DNA from: Sinohyriopsis cumingii
Taxonomy: Eukaryota > Mollusca > Bivalvia > Unionida > Unionidae
DNA: 64,000 bases
Direction: 5' to 3'
Assembly: GCA_028554795.2 (NCBI GenBank)
Contig: CM068830.1
Coordinates: forward strand, 49,156,855-49,220,854
Below, in pieces: positions 1 to 9,965 of the stretch. The notes below the pieces were generated by a model. That model did no database searches and had not been told where the DNA came from. It saw only the letters and a program-made list of their open reading frames with translations. Made by a program: the position numbers and the translations under genes. The first letter of the stretch is position 1, and each line of letters opens with the position of its first letter.

Positions 1-253
1 ATCACAACTCTTGCGCATAATTCGCCACTTCTTTGATCCAAGCCTCAAGGTCTCAATTTTTCCAATCACGTACATCTGTCCAATGAGGGTGTATGTCACA
101 AGTTACACACACATCATCATACACATCTTCGGTACCTAAGAGTTGACGAATCTTTTTTTTTTTCTCGAAGAGGTCGGAAAGTATCCAGATGAAAACGCAA
201 TGCTTTGAACAAGACGAGTTTCTCGTGCTCATTTAAAAATTGCACTTTCATGT
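1..253 (-). pseudogene. Remnant of small unknown Polinton gene
   Basis: The minus strand carries an ATG at about 253 and a short segment ending EAWIKEVANYAQEL, which matches EAWTQEVTQYARELFKEK from the minus strand of E3 near 54.5 kb. Several frames are used, so it is broken, and it is cut by the window edge. I do not recognise the family. Position (just after the polymerase gene in E3) is the only clue to function. Confidence 0.5.
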
Positions 254-261
254 TTTATTTG

Positions 262-727
262 GTGGTAAGTACTGTTCGTAAAGCGTCCACAAGGAATCGA
301 CTGGTAAAGGGCTTCAGACTGTCGTGATGAATGGAAAGTCTCAAGCGATTTCTTATTTGGCTTCACATTGTCGTTTCGGTTTGGTTAACAAAAAATCCCA
401 AACCTCGGCGATGAAGCCCTCTGCTTTATACAGTGGTACATTGGACTTGAAATCTATAAACTTCACCGTGTGAGCGTAAGCCGTTGTACTATAAAGAGGA
501 GCGCTTTTCCGTCTCTCGAATGTGTTAGTACTTTTCAGGGTTTACTAATGGTGGTGAACTTTGGCTGGGCGTAGGCTCTCTGGGTACGGATTCTGGGTCA
601 CTCATATCATCTTCAAAATCTCTGACTGAATTTGTGCCAAGACTTCAGCTACTGTACGAGGCGATAAATCACGTTTCTGCCTGATACTTTCTTCTCCTTT
701 CTCCACGACATGATGCGATAGTTTCAT
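262..727 (-). pseudogene. Remnant of the polymerase N-terminal region
   Basis: The minus strand from an ATG at 727 gives a short peptide with QKRDLSPRT and VLAQI, matching QKRDLSPRTRAEILAQI of the E3 gene that begins at 58723. Downstream DNA continues to match E3 to about 58.27 kb but is full of stops. In E3 this is the amino-terminal extension of the protein-primed DNA polymerase. The rest of the polymerase is deleted here. Confidence 0.75.
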
Positions 728-857
728 CTTGACTGCGAAAAGTCAAATGACTACATTTTAAACTCAGTGGCTTTATATCCACGTTAGACTAGCGTATATG
801 TAAAGGGCATGTGTCTTCCCTTCCAATGTTCATTTCACTCTCAATCCGAGCAGAACG

Positions 858-1271
858 ATGGAAGAGCCCACACAGATCGAACTTCTGATCAGAGCTTTGC
901 GAGGTGTCATAAGAAAATTTTCTTCAGACAATCCGACGGACTACTCCCCCTCCTTTCGAGACAAAAGTTAAGATACTTGCTATATCTGTAAGAAGAAAGG
1001 ACATTGGTCTTCAGAGTGTCCAGACCGTCAAAAAAAGACAGGTGACAGAAGAGACAAAAGTCAAGATACCTGTTATCATTGTCAAGAAAAAGGATATTGG
1101 TCTTCAGAATGCCCTAAGAAACAACAGGAGCAAGAGAAAGAGAGGTGTTTGTGAACAGGAAGAAGAGGTACCCTCCCCCCAAAGGAAGAACCCAGGTAGG
1201 TGCAGAAAGAGAAAAAAGAGAAGAAAAGAAGACGAGAAGAAAGTGAGGATGAAGAGGAGGAAAAACATGTG
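858..1271 (+). pseudogene. CCHC zinc-knuckle protein, broken copy
   Basis: Starting at the ATG at 858 the frame matches the E3 gene at 58859: an amino-terminal stretch (RALRGVIRKFSS), then two CCHC knuckles (CYICKKKGHWSSEC and CYHCQEKGYWSSEC), then a lysine/glutamate-rich tail. A CAA-to-TAA change just before the first knuckle breaks it. In retroviruses and LINEs such knuckles bind single-stranded nucleic acid; a nucleocapsid-like role is inferred. Confidence 0.75.
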
Positions 1272-1296
1272 AAAGTCAAGAAATTAAAAAAAAAAC

Positions 1297-1318
1297 AGAG
1301 AGAGAGAGAGAGAGAGAG
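1297..1318. repeat. (AG)n microsatellite
   Basis: An uninterrupted AG dinucleotide run of about 22 bp following an A-rich tract, just after the zinc-knuckle remnant. E3 has only a short purine-rich stretch at the equivalent place, so this expanded in D. Confidence 0.9.
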
Positions 1319-1559
1319 TGAACAAAGAGACAGTAGAAATCTATGAACTTTTTAAAGTCTTGTGTTGTGTTGTGAATTGGATTGTAAAATTTGTACCAGA
1401 GAAGACCAGAAAGAAAACTTAAGTGTCGTTTGGTTTTGATTTTTAAGAATGTGGACCTACACTCACGCATTCACTCACTCACTCACACACAAAAGAAGGC
1501 TTTTGAGTTTTACTTGATTTTGGCAATTGAAATACTACCTCCTTACGACAGAAGTGGTT

Positions 1560-1575
1560 GGCCCTGAAAAGGACC
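1560..1575 (-). terminator. Histone-type 3' stem-loop (copy in D)
   Basis: On the minus strand this reads GGTCCTTTTCAGGGCC, a six-pair stem (one G-U) around the loop TTTC, followed by AACCA. It lies 31 bp downstream of the decayed minus-strand gene that ends at 1606, exactly as in E3 at 59576. Metazoan replication-dependent histone mRNAs end in this structure. Its survival in a second, older family member argues against chance. Confidence 0.8.
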
Positions 1576-1605
1576 GTTGGGTATTTGTTTGTTTAAAATA
1601 AACAC

Positions 1606-2054
1606 TCAGGAAGAGGACGTAATCATCTTTAACTGCTTTAAGTCTTTGCCACGGCCAAGGCCTACTTCTGGACTGGCTCCTGTCAATGATGATTTGCTAG
1701 AAATCACTAGAGGTGGTATCGCAGGCGTAGTAACAGGGCTGGGTTGTTTGGCTCGAGAAGGTCTTTGTCTCTTGGGTCGTAATAAAGAAGTCTGATACAT
1801 TTGTTTCACACTCCTTAACTCTGCTAAAATTTCTAAAAGTACCGTCCCCGTTTGGCTTTCACTATTCTCCTTCTCTACTAGACATTGTCTCTTCTCTACT
1901 GCTTCTTCCAATCGTTTCCTTCTTGCCTCTTCTTCTTCTCGCTGTTGCTGTTGAAGGAGAAAAGATTGTTCTGCTTCTTTCTGCTGTTGTAAATATTATC
2001 TTCAATTCTTCTTTCTGTCTCTGTTTAAGATCATCGACGTGTGATAAAGAAGGA
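1606..2054 (-). pseudogene. 3' part of small coiled-coil gene, disrupted by E2
   Basis: The carboxyl-terminal half matches the E3 protein at 59619-60179 (LLEILAELRS, KQMYQTSLLRPKR, PPLVIS, EVGLGRGKDLKQLK). In another frame near 2000-2040 the segment LKQRQKEEL matches RQRQKEELEKF of E3, so a frameshift lies between. The 5' part of the same gene is at 32918-33087, beyond the E2 insertion. Function unknown; charged and helical. Confidence 0.85.
2050..2054. repeat. E2 target-site duplication, left copy (AAGGA)
   Basis: AAGGA directly precedes the E2 terminus AGCAGCAG and is repeated at 32913-32917 directly after the other terminus. It falls inside the D gene that is continuous across the insertion, confirming the boundary. 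Confidence 0.85.
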
Positions 2055-2231
2055 AGCAGCAGAGAGGGCGAACAGACTCTAATTGACTCACTCTCTATTT
2101 CAATAAATATGCCTTCCTGGAAATCGCAAAAAAAAGGTTCGAAATGAACGTGCCTGGAAATCTTAGGGAAAGATTTACCAATCGAGTGCCGATTCGGAGA
2201 CTTCGCCGTCGTTGCTACTATTAATTAAAAA
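2055..2231 (+). repeat. E2 left terminal inverted repeat
   Basis: Begins AGCAGCAGAGAGGGCGAAC and is the reverse complement of 32736-32912 with roughly a dozen differences. The inner end reaches the stop codon of the ATPase gene. Only the terminal AGCAGCA is shared with E1; the rest of the TIR is unrelated to E1. Confidence 0.9.
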
Positions 2232-2883
2232 CTTTATCAAGACCGATTCGATATCGTGACAGTGGGTCATGTAAGTGTATTGTTATAAAACCATGCGGGG
2301 ATAACTGAGCCTGACTAGATAAATTTTTGAATTTAATTATATCCATATCACCGCTACACCAAGTCGGATAAATATTTCGCAACTTGTGAGTATCAACTCC
2401 GTTAAACACAGCAAGGATATTACAATTATCCCTAATTACTTTTTGGTATTTGTGTATACCGTTGAGTAACATAAATCACATCTGTGTTTTATGCCAACCG
2501 CGTGAAAAAATTATGGACTGTTTATCCAGCATTAGATCATCGTACACAACTAAATTATTAATAAACCCATCAATGTCATCTATGGACGGCGCATCATTGA
2601 AGTCAGTGATAAATTCAACAACAACGTCATCACCGCGCTCATCCAACAACTTTGCGTTTTCATTAAAATCCATGAGTACATCATAGCATCTCTGATGATC
2701 TACAGACGGAGCAATTAAATGTAACTTATCCCATTTCAACCACCTCATTATCAAATTAAGTAACAGTTGCGTCTTACCACTTGCAGATGGACCTATTAAG
2801 ATCATTCGGACCGAATTTGATAGCGCTACGTGATGTTTAACCGGCTGTTGTTTTCTTGTCGCTGAGAAATCAATTACATTCAT
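2221..2883 (-). pseudogene. A32/FtsK-type genome-packaging ATPase (E2), frameshifted
   Basis: Starts at MNVIDFSAT (2883). Walker A is IGPSASGKTQ, and the Walker B region is NNLVVYDDLMLDK. The carboxyl-terminal part reads in another frame (KVIRDNCNIL to RYRIGLDKVFN). Comparison with E1 shows one base lost in an A run near 2490 and a few codons lost before it. Such ATPases pump viral DNA into capsids. It reads outward towards the left TIR, the mirror of E1. Confidence 0.85.
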
Positions 2884-2907
2884 GTTAGAGAAATATAATA
2901 AATAATA

Positions 2908-3095
2908 TGGATTTATATTGTGTGAAATGCAGGACGCGTACTCCAACAAGTACACTAACAACTATTACAACAAAAATAACAGGTCAGCAGTTACAGGTAA
3001 GTGTGAACGATGCGGTACAAAGAAATTTAAATTGATTTCTGATCCATACAATATAAAAAAAAGAGGAGGTGAAATTGCCGCCCAGTTAGCCAAAC
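2908..3095 (+). pseudogene. DUF5679-like zinc ribbon (E2), frameshifted
   Basis: Opens MDLYCVKCRTRTPT in one frame and ends NRSAVTGKCERCGTKKFKL in another. The paired CxxC motifs match the E1 protein at 20313-20486 and the pattern of the DUF5679 family often seen in Polinton-like elements. Function unknown; the two CxxC pairs should bind zinc. Confidence 0.75.
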
Positions 3096-3410
3096 TACCA
3101 GGAACTCCGTAGGCTAAGTACCCAGGAGAAAAACACCTCCCAGGATATAATTACTGTGGCCCTGGAACCAGACTTGATATCAGACTTGATAACCAAGATC
3201 AACCAAAACCAGGTGAATATCCAATAAATGCTATTGATAAAGCGTGTCATGCTCATGATGTAGCTTATAAAAGTAATGATCTGCAGCATAGGCATATTGC
3301 AGATGTGAAATTAATTCACGCGCTAAATTCCATTTAAAAATAAATCTTTCAAAGAATCATTAGCTAATTGGTTGGTGAGATCTGCAATCAAGGGTAAGCT
3401 TGTATTGGGA
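3071..3410 (+). pseudogene. Parvovirus-type phospholipase A2 domain (E2), broken
   Basis: Frame shows PGYNYCGPGTRLDIRLD (calcium loop) and CHAHDVAY (catalytic HD pair), followed by ALNSI and a stop. A tryptophan present in E1 (PWAK) is a TAG here, and a frameshift follows the HDxxxY helix. In parvoviruses this fold helps the particle leave the endosome; here it is encoded as a separate gene. Confidence 0.8.
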
Positions 3411-3456
3411 AACCGAGTTTCCTAAGCTGGTAATTAATCATCCGATTATTGAAATA

Positions 3457-4400
3457 ATGGAGTCGATTTATTATTCCCCAAGAGGGTGCTGGAAGGGTAG
3501 AGCAGCGATTAGTAAACTCGCTTCGGCGGCAGGTGTCTAACGTTCTACTGCTAAAAAATGTTTAGCCCGACAGGCGATATGGCAAATTTACCTACCACCG
3601 CCTACAACAATTCATTACGCACATTTTGATGTCAGCGTCCCTAATGAAGTTCATCAGGCTGATATTCTATTTTTACCACATGATACTCTCAAAATTGGAA
3701 GACGTCGAGTAACATACAAATACGCGCTAACTGTCGTTGATGTTGCAAGTAGATATAAAGAAGCAAATCCGTTATCAACAAAGACAGCTGCTGAAGTAGC
3801 TTTTGCGTTTAAACGAATTAATCGACGAAGTGGTCTAAAATGGCCACAGCTGTTACAGGTTGATCCTGGCAAAGAATTTCAGGGCGCAGTATCATCGCTG
3901 ATGAAGCAACATAATGTCAAAATACGACGAGGACATACTGCATTTCACCGCGATCAGGCCATGGTTGAACGATTTAATCGAACGCTTGCTGAGCGGTTAT
4001 TTGGATAACGAAGGAAATCATTTAAGATACAAGATCTCGCGAGTGGGTTGCAAGATTACCAAATATGATAGCTGCATTAAATAATGAAATTACTCGAACC
4101 ACCAACATGAAAACTATTAACGCAATTACAAGCGAGCATATACCAGCACAACGACGTGATTTTTCAGCGCAGCCAGTCCTGGGTTCTGTCACTGTAAGAT
4201 ATTTATATGAACCCGGTGAACTTGAAGGTGGTAAAAAAGAGCGACTGATGCTGTCTGGAGTATTACAACACACAAAATTTCCAGCGTGGTAAAATCCACG
4301 GGTAGACCTGCATTCAACAGCTCATCAACGTGGATTTACACGTGAACAATTACAAGTAATTCCCGAAGACACGCAATTACCACCGCGATCACTTAACTAG
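3457..4400 (+). pseudogene. DDE integrase (E2), broken
   Basis: From MESIYYSPRG at 3457 the frame follows the E1 integrase. Catalytic region residues are still legible: HQAD, LLQVDPGKEF, QAMVERFNRTLAERL. A TAA interrupts the first 30 codons, a second stop follows LFG, and the rest is in another frame (GSVTVRYLYEPGELEGG, then LQVIPEDTQLPP). It would have joined element ends to target DNA. Confidence 0.85.
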
Positions 4401-6381
4401 CGCCTCGACGTCGATTACACTCGAGACAGGTCAACATCACATTTTCTCGTGTATGACCGCGACTACTATCTTTTCTATCTACGGTAAATCGCCTTGGATT
4501 ATTACTCGAGTACTGCCATAATATTACACAATTACAACTCGCACAGTGATTATTCTGCTGCTGTTTTAGCGCTATGACAAATTCAACATCGAGTTCAAAG
4601 TCGCATTTTAGTTGTTTGTCACTTTGTTTATAACCGGTTAATATTTTTCTTACTGTATCGCTGTCAATAACATCACTGATGGTTTCTGTAACGTCTATGC
4701 CAATTCTCCGCAGCTGAGATATTCTTCTGACTCGAGATACTGCAAGATAAACTAAGTTTAACCATTCGACACGATCGTCGTCAATCCAAAATCGAGTATC
4801 AGAGATAGTTAACCCCTGAGATGAGTGAATTGTCATTGCGTATCCTAAAGTCCACGGGGATTTATCAGCGAGTAGCGCATCCTCAACAACACTGACATCA
4901 ACCAAAACAACATCAGTTAATACGAGATTCTGTTTCTCAATCTGTCCTGATATATCAACGTCGATATTCTGTCGTCGTGTATCAACTGGTCTATAACACA
5001 ATGGTACACGTAGATATGAAAACTTTTCTTTATGCAACTGAAATAACCGCTGTTGAAGTGTATTAAGAACTATCCTTCTTCCTGCCACTATTAAATCATT
5101 TGGTCTCCACACTTGCAGAAAGTCGTTCATTGACGTTTCTGAAATTATTTTACGCACTATTTCACACTGAATTTTATAAGGTTGTACTCTGTTTACTTAT
5201 TTGAATTCTCTTAATTCTGTATCAAGAGATCTATGTTCACCAGTAATCTCCTCGTAATAATCTACAAAATTCTTTAGCCAATCATGTGGAGATAACCCAA
5301 CAAACGGTGGTGGTTGACCGTGATCGCAGCACATTATCACAGCTGTATTTTTCAATAGCAACCAATCGAGAAACATTTTTAATGTATCTTTAGATACTGT
5401 ACATATCTCATCCAAAATAATAATTTTTGGAATATATTTCACTCCCATTAGGTCAGGAGTCCATGTGTCACCCTTGTGTCGAAACAAGCTGTGATAAGTA
5501 CATGATTGCACTCCTTGTTATTTGATTTCTCTTGCAAGTATGTGTGTAGGTGTTAAAACAAGCATATCACCTGAATTCTGTCGAAATAATTCGAATACCC
5601 GAGTTGTCTTACCAGAACCTCCCGGCCCGTTTAGATACACCGTCTTGTGTCTGGATACTGGATCATACACAGATGGCGCAGACGATAATTCTGATATCTG
5701 ATTGCTGTAATAAATATATTGGATCTCAACATCTGCGGATTCAGAATAATTATATAAAATTTCTTCTTTTATTCTCCACGAATCCCATGATGCATCGGTA
5801 CTTGTAAAACGAGTCAATAATTCTAAATATTTTGTACCGATATAAAATGAATCCTTTGCAACTCTGACTGCAGTGTCAGGGAATCTATTTATCATTGATA
5901 ATACATTTATAGAAACATAAACGAGCACTGAGGATCTTAAATGAGTAAACTGAGGCGACTCGCCATCAATATAACCAACAATTGCATCTAGCCGTGTTCC
6001 GTCAGATAAGTTAGCGTTTTCTTGACTTACAAATATATTTCTCGCTGTTGCATCAGCGATTATAAAATCTTATTTAGCATCATCTAGAATTAATCGTGCA
6101 TAATGTCGTTTGTGATCATATGCCCCCCCCCCCCTTTGAGTAAATTTACCGATTATTCTTCTACCGAGATCCTTTGCGGTTTTATCATCATCAGGTGGTG
6201 GTAACCAAACTTCGGTCTGCTTCCGATATGATATGATTGCCTCACTAACAATCAACGATATTAATATTTTACAATCAAGCATATATCATAATAAAACTAT
6301 TGGTGCCAAGCGTTTTTCTGAAAAGTGTCTACCAAACCAAACATAGCAGATCGGATGAAGACCCTTAGCAAACTCGAATGA
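4393..6381 (-). pseudogene. 3' part of polymerase-SF1 helicase-HNH fusion (E2), split by E1
   Basis: Reading right to left: end of the polymerase palm region (ICYVWFGRHF near 6335; IIGKFTQ near 6150; RVAKDSFYIG near 5860), helicase Walker A LNGPGGSGKTT near 5620, Walker B IIILDEICTV near 5420, motif V TIHSSQGLT near 4835 and motif VI VYLAVSRVRR near 4750. It ends with an HNH-type nuclease (CASCN, FTVDRKDSS, NVMLTCLECNRRRG) at 4393-4570. The HNH part is absent from E1. Frames change near 5175, 5515 and 6065. The 5' part lies at 21399-22763. Confidence 0.85.
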
Positions 6382-6382
6382 T

Positions 6383-6387
6383 ACAAT
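6383..6387. repeat. E1 target-site duplication, left copy (ACAAT)
   Basis: ACAAT precedes the E1 terminus AAGCAGCAGGG and is repeated at 21394-21398. If the last T of E1 belongs to the target, the duplication is the 6-bp TACAAT (6382-6387 and 21393-21398), the usual Polinton size. Codons of the E2 polymerase gene join correctly across it. Confidence 0.9.
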
Positions 6388-6623
6388 AAGCAGCAGGGAA
6401 GTTTAACAGACCTTAGTTTCCAGACCAAATAAACCTTCCTACGCGAACTTTCTCCGTAGAAACCTCGGATTTCATTTTTACGGCCTTCTACGGAGATCAA
6501 TTTTCATGCATTTCAGACCGAGTGCATCGGTTGGTCGCGCCGTGTGTGTTAGTAAATATAGCGTTCGAGACAGGAAAAATAAATGTCGGGGAATAATTTT
6601 TTGTGTTAATTTTTTTGTTGCAT
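6388..6623 (+). repeat. E1 left terminal inverted repeat
   Basis: Begins AAGCAGCAGGGAAGTTTAAC; its reverse complement ends the element at 21393. The match runs about 205 bp almost without change and continues with small indels to GTTGCAT at 6617-6623. It contains an internal 10-bp-arm hairpin (6452-6495). Confidence 0.93.
6452..6495. repeat. Hairpin inside E1 left TIR
   Basis: CTCCGTAGAA (6452-6461) and TTCTACGGAG (6486-6495) are perfect inverted 10-bp arms with a 24-bp spacer. The same structure occurs at 21286-21329 in the right TIR. It may be a protein-binding site for replication initiation or integrase; that is inference. Confidence 0.8.
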
Positions 6624-6680
6624 TGTCCGGCTGCTTTTGTCCATTTTACGTCGCATTAAAATAATATACTTGAAAATAAT

Positions 6681-8040
6681 ATGAGTCGAAAAACTAGCAC
6701 AGTTGGAGAGCCTCATTCTGCCAGAATAGCGCGAGAACAATTAGCGGCAGTAAAGAAACTTATCCCGGCAAAAGAATTGTTCAAGAAAAAAGTTCGCGAT
6801 TACGAAGATGCAAAACAATCTTACCGAATTATCGTCGGATTTGTTAAGGCCAGTTACCGAAACAACCGAGCGAGTCTTACTTGGTGATGTGAAAGATCCA
6901 GATATCAGAAAACGCGGAATTCTTCCTGTGTTGAGAGGAATTGAGGAACACACTCGATTAGTGCCAGATCAGCTTGAACAAATTCGCCGAACACAAGCAC
7001 AAGCGCGGCAAGAACAACCGCAGCAAGCACAAGCACAAGCGCCACAAGAACAACCGCAGCAAGTAGAAGAAGAAGGAGAAGAAGGAGAAGAGGGGGAGAG
7101 TCAGGGGGGAGAACCTCAAGATGTAATAAAAGAAAAATTTACCGATAACGGTTGGAAAGTGATGGAAAAACAATTTGACACATTTGGTAATAACATTGAA
7201 TTATTTGGTACGTTTGAGGAAGATTCTTTTGACAACAGGATGAATTTTTTAACAGAAGACGGATTGAAAAAAATTGGAACACGAAGTAGTTGGTATAATA
7301 ATCTATTTCGAGCTAGATTTAATTTATCCCAGCCGAGGAAAACGAATCCTATTTATACTCGTTTTTTAGGTGCCGCACACGCAAGGAAAGAATTCAACAA
7401 GAAAACACCGACAGAGAGACCACAACCGCAGGAATTGGGGGCAAGACCGAAACAAATAAAATCCACCGATACATCTTCTGTACTTTCCCCAACAGGGGAA
7501 ACACCCAAGAGTAAAAAATTTACGTCCTACACGCAATTTACTTGGAAAGCTATCAAGCATCTCATGGAGAGCGAGGATAATTTGATCAACGCTGCTAAAT
7601 TTGGCCTTGAGGAAAAGGAAAAGTATGTAGCTCCTGAATACGTTGATAGATATAACGAAGATAATTGGATCCCCTCGGTATATTTTGCTTCAAAGAGAAA
7701 ACGCGTCGATCTTGATGATCCGGATTACCGAAATTTTCTGGAAAAAATAGAAGAATCGAAAAAACCGAAGGAACCAGAAGAGCCGGAAGAGGAAGATATA
7801 TTAACATCGTTGCTTGGTGATTCATCGCCAGAACCAAAAACAGGAAGCGGATATACTATTTGCCCTGATAGCGTTGTCAACGATGTATCTCGCCTCGAGG
7901 TATTAATAGGAGGAAAACGAGCCGGAAACAATTCTTCTGAAATAATCAACGAGGCCTCAGATATTTGCCAGCGATTGTTTCGCGGCGGTGTTATCAATTC
8001 CTACATTTACAAAGAGCTCGTTGACGAACTCATCGATTAA
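6681..8040 (+). pseudogene. First structural-region gene of E1; helical, Gln/Glu-rich; frameshifted
   Basis: Starts MSRKTSTVGEPHSARIAREQ at 6681 and must change frame between about 6810 and 6850 to continue as LLRPVTETTERV to the stop at 8040. The E2 copy (start 32720) reads through this region in one frame, so E1 has an indel. The protein (about 450 aa) has a Q/A/E low-complexity stretch at 6985-7105 and a conserved end (GGKRAGNNSSEIINEASDIC...LVDELID) also found in E2. I do not recognise a named family. It opens the capsid-gene block, so a virion or scaffold role is plausible. Confidence 0.7.
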
Positions 8041-8060
8041 AACAACGCAATTGAAATAAC

Positions 8061-8519
8061 ATGATCGTTCACAAACATCAACGCAGACCTAGACAGGTCC
8101 GCATAGCTAACTCTCGATTGCCTGTATACAAATATATTCACGGCAACGGATTCGGTGACATCGTTAAAAGCCTCGTCACGCGGGTAGTCCCTAAAATTGG
8201 ACCCGCAGCCAAACAAATTGCATCAAAGGCAATAGGAAAGATAGGCGAGACCGTCATCTCTGGTATTGGTAATTTGGCCAGTAAAGGCTTCGATGTTGTC
8301 AAAGGTAAAATATCAAATTTAACGCGTAAAAAAAAGCAGCCCGTCAAATTACCTAGCACCAGCGAAATGCCCCCCGAGGTCAGTAAAGCTATAAACGACG
8401 CAGCAAATAAAAAAATAAATGACCTAGCACAGGAAGTTGCTAACACAAATTTCACAAATAATCTAGCAAAGGAAGTCGCGAACACAAGCTTCATAGGTAG
8501 CGGTCTTCGTTTTAGATGA
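8061..8519 (+). CDS. Adenovirus pX/pVI-like minor core/capsid protein (E1)
   Basis: 152 aa, 20 bp after the previous gene. The amino end is basic (HKHQRRPRQVR), then a glycine-marked amphipathic helix region (GNGFGDIVKSLVTRVVP), an alanine/glycine-rich helical stretch, a KKKQPVKLPST linker, and a tail with the repeat QEVANTNFTN / KEVANTSF. The E2 copy (31119-31595) and E3 protein at 48401 (GHGLGDMLKSAFRSVAP) share the central part. In adenoviruses similar small basic/amphipathic proteins condense DNA or disrupt membranes. Assignment rests on pattern and position just before the capsid gene. Confidence 0.65.
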   Translation: MIVHKHQRRPRQVRIANSRLPVYKYIHGNGFGDIVKSLVTRVVPKIGPAAKQIASKAIGKIGETVISGIGNLASKGFDVVKGKISNLTRKKKQPVKLPSTSEMPPEVSKAINDAANKKINDLAQEVANTNFTNNLAKEVANTSFIGSGLRFR

Positions 8520-8534
8520 AATTCTTAATAATAA

Positions 8535-9922
8535 ATGTTCGCACAAGTGTCAAACGAAGTGTTCGACATGGACGAGCCTGTAGGTAGAGACACATCCGTG
8601 CGTGATTTCCAGTATTTCTCGTACGACACAGTGACACCAAATGCAACTAATCGCGTTGAAATTCAAGTTCACGATACAACAAGATATTTTCTTCCATCTG
8701 AGGCGTATATCGAATTTGTTGGTAAAATTGTGAAAGGCGCTGACGGTGCCAACTACGACGATGGTACTAAAATTGGATTTGTTAACAATGGTATCATGGC
8801 TTTATTCAAGAGCGCCACTTATATGATCGATGGAAGAGAAATCGAATCAATCACGGGCAACGTTGATTTAGCAACGACGATTATAGGCCTAGCCAGATAC
8901 TCGGATGATTTTACCAGGTCAGCTGGCCCTAGCATGATGTTCGCCAAGGATAATTCTGATCACGCTGATCATGTCCAGTATGTTGTCAGAAAACCAAAGA
9001 AACAAAGTAACGCCGCCGAAGACGTATATACCGAAAGTGTGATGATAAAAGTAAATTCCAATTACAACCTTGGATTTGCCACGCGAAGAGCTATGTTAAA
9101 AGAAAATGGTCTAATATTCTCCTGTGCAATTCCTCTATCTCACATTTTTGGATTTTGTAGACATTTCAGGAAAGTCATTTACGGAGCGAAGCATACAATT
9201 TCTTTTGTTCGAGATGACACAGGCAATAACAGAGCTATCTGGAGAGATGCTGCTGTTGCTGCCAGTAAGGTGGTCCTAGACAAATTTACCTTGTGGATGC
9301 CAGCGATAGTCCCATCGATGCTTGAGGAAGAAAAATTATTGTCATTCATGAATCAGGGTGGTAAGTCTGTTATGTCCTGGCTAACAACTACGACCGACTC
9401 TATCGACGTTAATATCAACGGAATATTTACCTGGCGAATTGCGTCACAACAAGGCGTCTCGGCGCCCAGACACATCTTTGTTGCTCTTCATGCCGCAGAT
9501 AGATATGATCAAACTCACAGTCACATGATCACATGATATTCGATAATTTCGCAGCAACAAACGTGTCGTTAAGGATAAACGGGCAACAAGAACCATCGGA
9601 GGAAATATCGATTGATTTTGTCAATTATTCTACGGCTCGCGCATATCATCGTTTGTTGTGTTTTATGGGTCGCGATCAAAATATCGATACTGGATTGCAA
9701 ATATCACAGTTGGATTTTAATACTCGCTATCCTATCTATTACTTTTCCCTGGAACATCTCGATTTGGTAAAACAATCTGTCGTTGATATCCATTTCAAAG
9801 CCAGAATTAACACAGCTGGAGCAGCAAGGGCAATTGCGGTGATTCTCAGCGATAGAACAATGATCCTGGAAGGCATCAGCGGTAGAATGAGAATCATCGA
9901 CGCTCCTGTCGAAAAAATATAA
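8535..9922 (+). pseudogene. Major capsid protein, hexon-like (E1), one frameshift
   Basis: Starts MFAQVSNEVFDMDE at 8535; about 460 aa in two frames. Recognised by place, length and the conserved pattern SVRDFQYFSYD...RVEIQVHDTTRYFLP and CAIPLSHIFGFCRHFRKVIYGAKH, shared with E2. Double jelly-roll capsid proteins of Polintons and adintoviruses have this size. The first frame ends at 9536 because CACATGAT is tandemly repeated at 9522-9537; E2 has a single copy. Downstream part: 9538-9922. Expected product is the icosahedral shell. Confidence 0.75.
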
Positions 9923-9925
9923 CAA

Positions 9926-9938
9926 AAATCGAAGATTT
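9926..9938 (+). terminator. Mini-hairpin after capsid gene (AAATC-GAA-GATTT)
   Basis: Five-pair stem with three-base loop four bases after the capsid stop codon. The same design occurs after the penton gene and the two leftward genes of E1. Possible RNA-processing or termination mark; unproven. Confidence 0.4.
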
Positions 9939-9965
9939 CTAAATTTAGATTAAAATAATATTAAT

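Larger units (their letters stand above)
1..2054. mobile_element. Left half of decayed Polinton-like element D (E3 family)
   Basis: Bases 1-253 resemble 54.4-54.65 kb of E3, and bases 262-2054 follow 58.27-60.03 kb of E3 in the same order and orientation. The sequence between (most of the polymerase) is missing, so D suffered an internal deletion of roughly 3.6 kb before or after insertion of E2. The match ends at 2054, where E2 begins, and resumes at 32913. Many stops and frameshifts show this copy is dead. It is older than E3. Confidence 0.85.

Noticed and set aside
7021..7110. Separate gene on the minus strand opposite the Q/E-rich region of the first E1 gene
   Set aside because: Low-complexity shadow frame, not conserved in E2.
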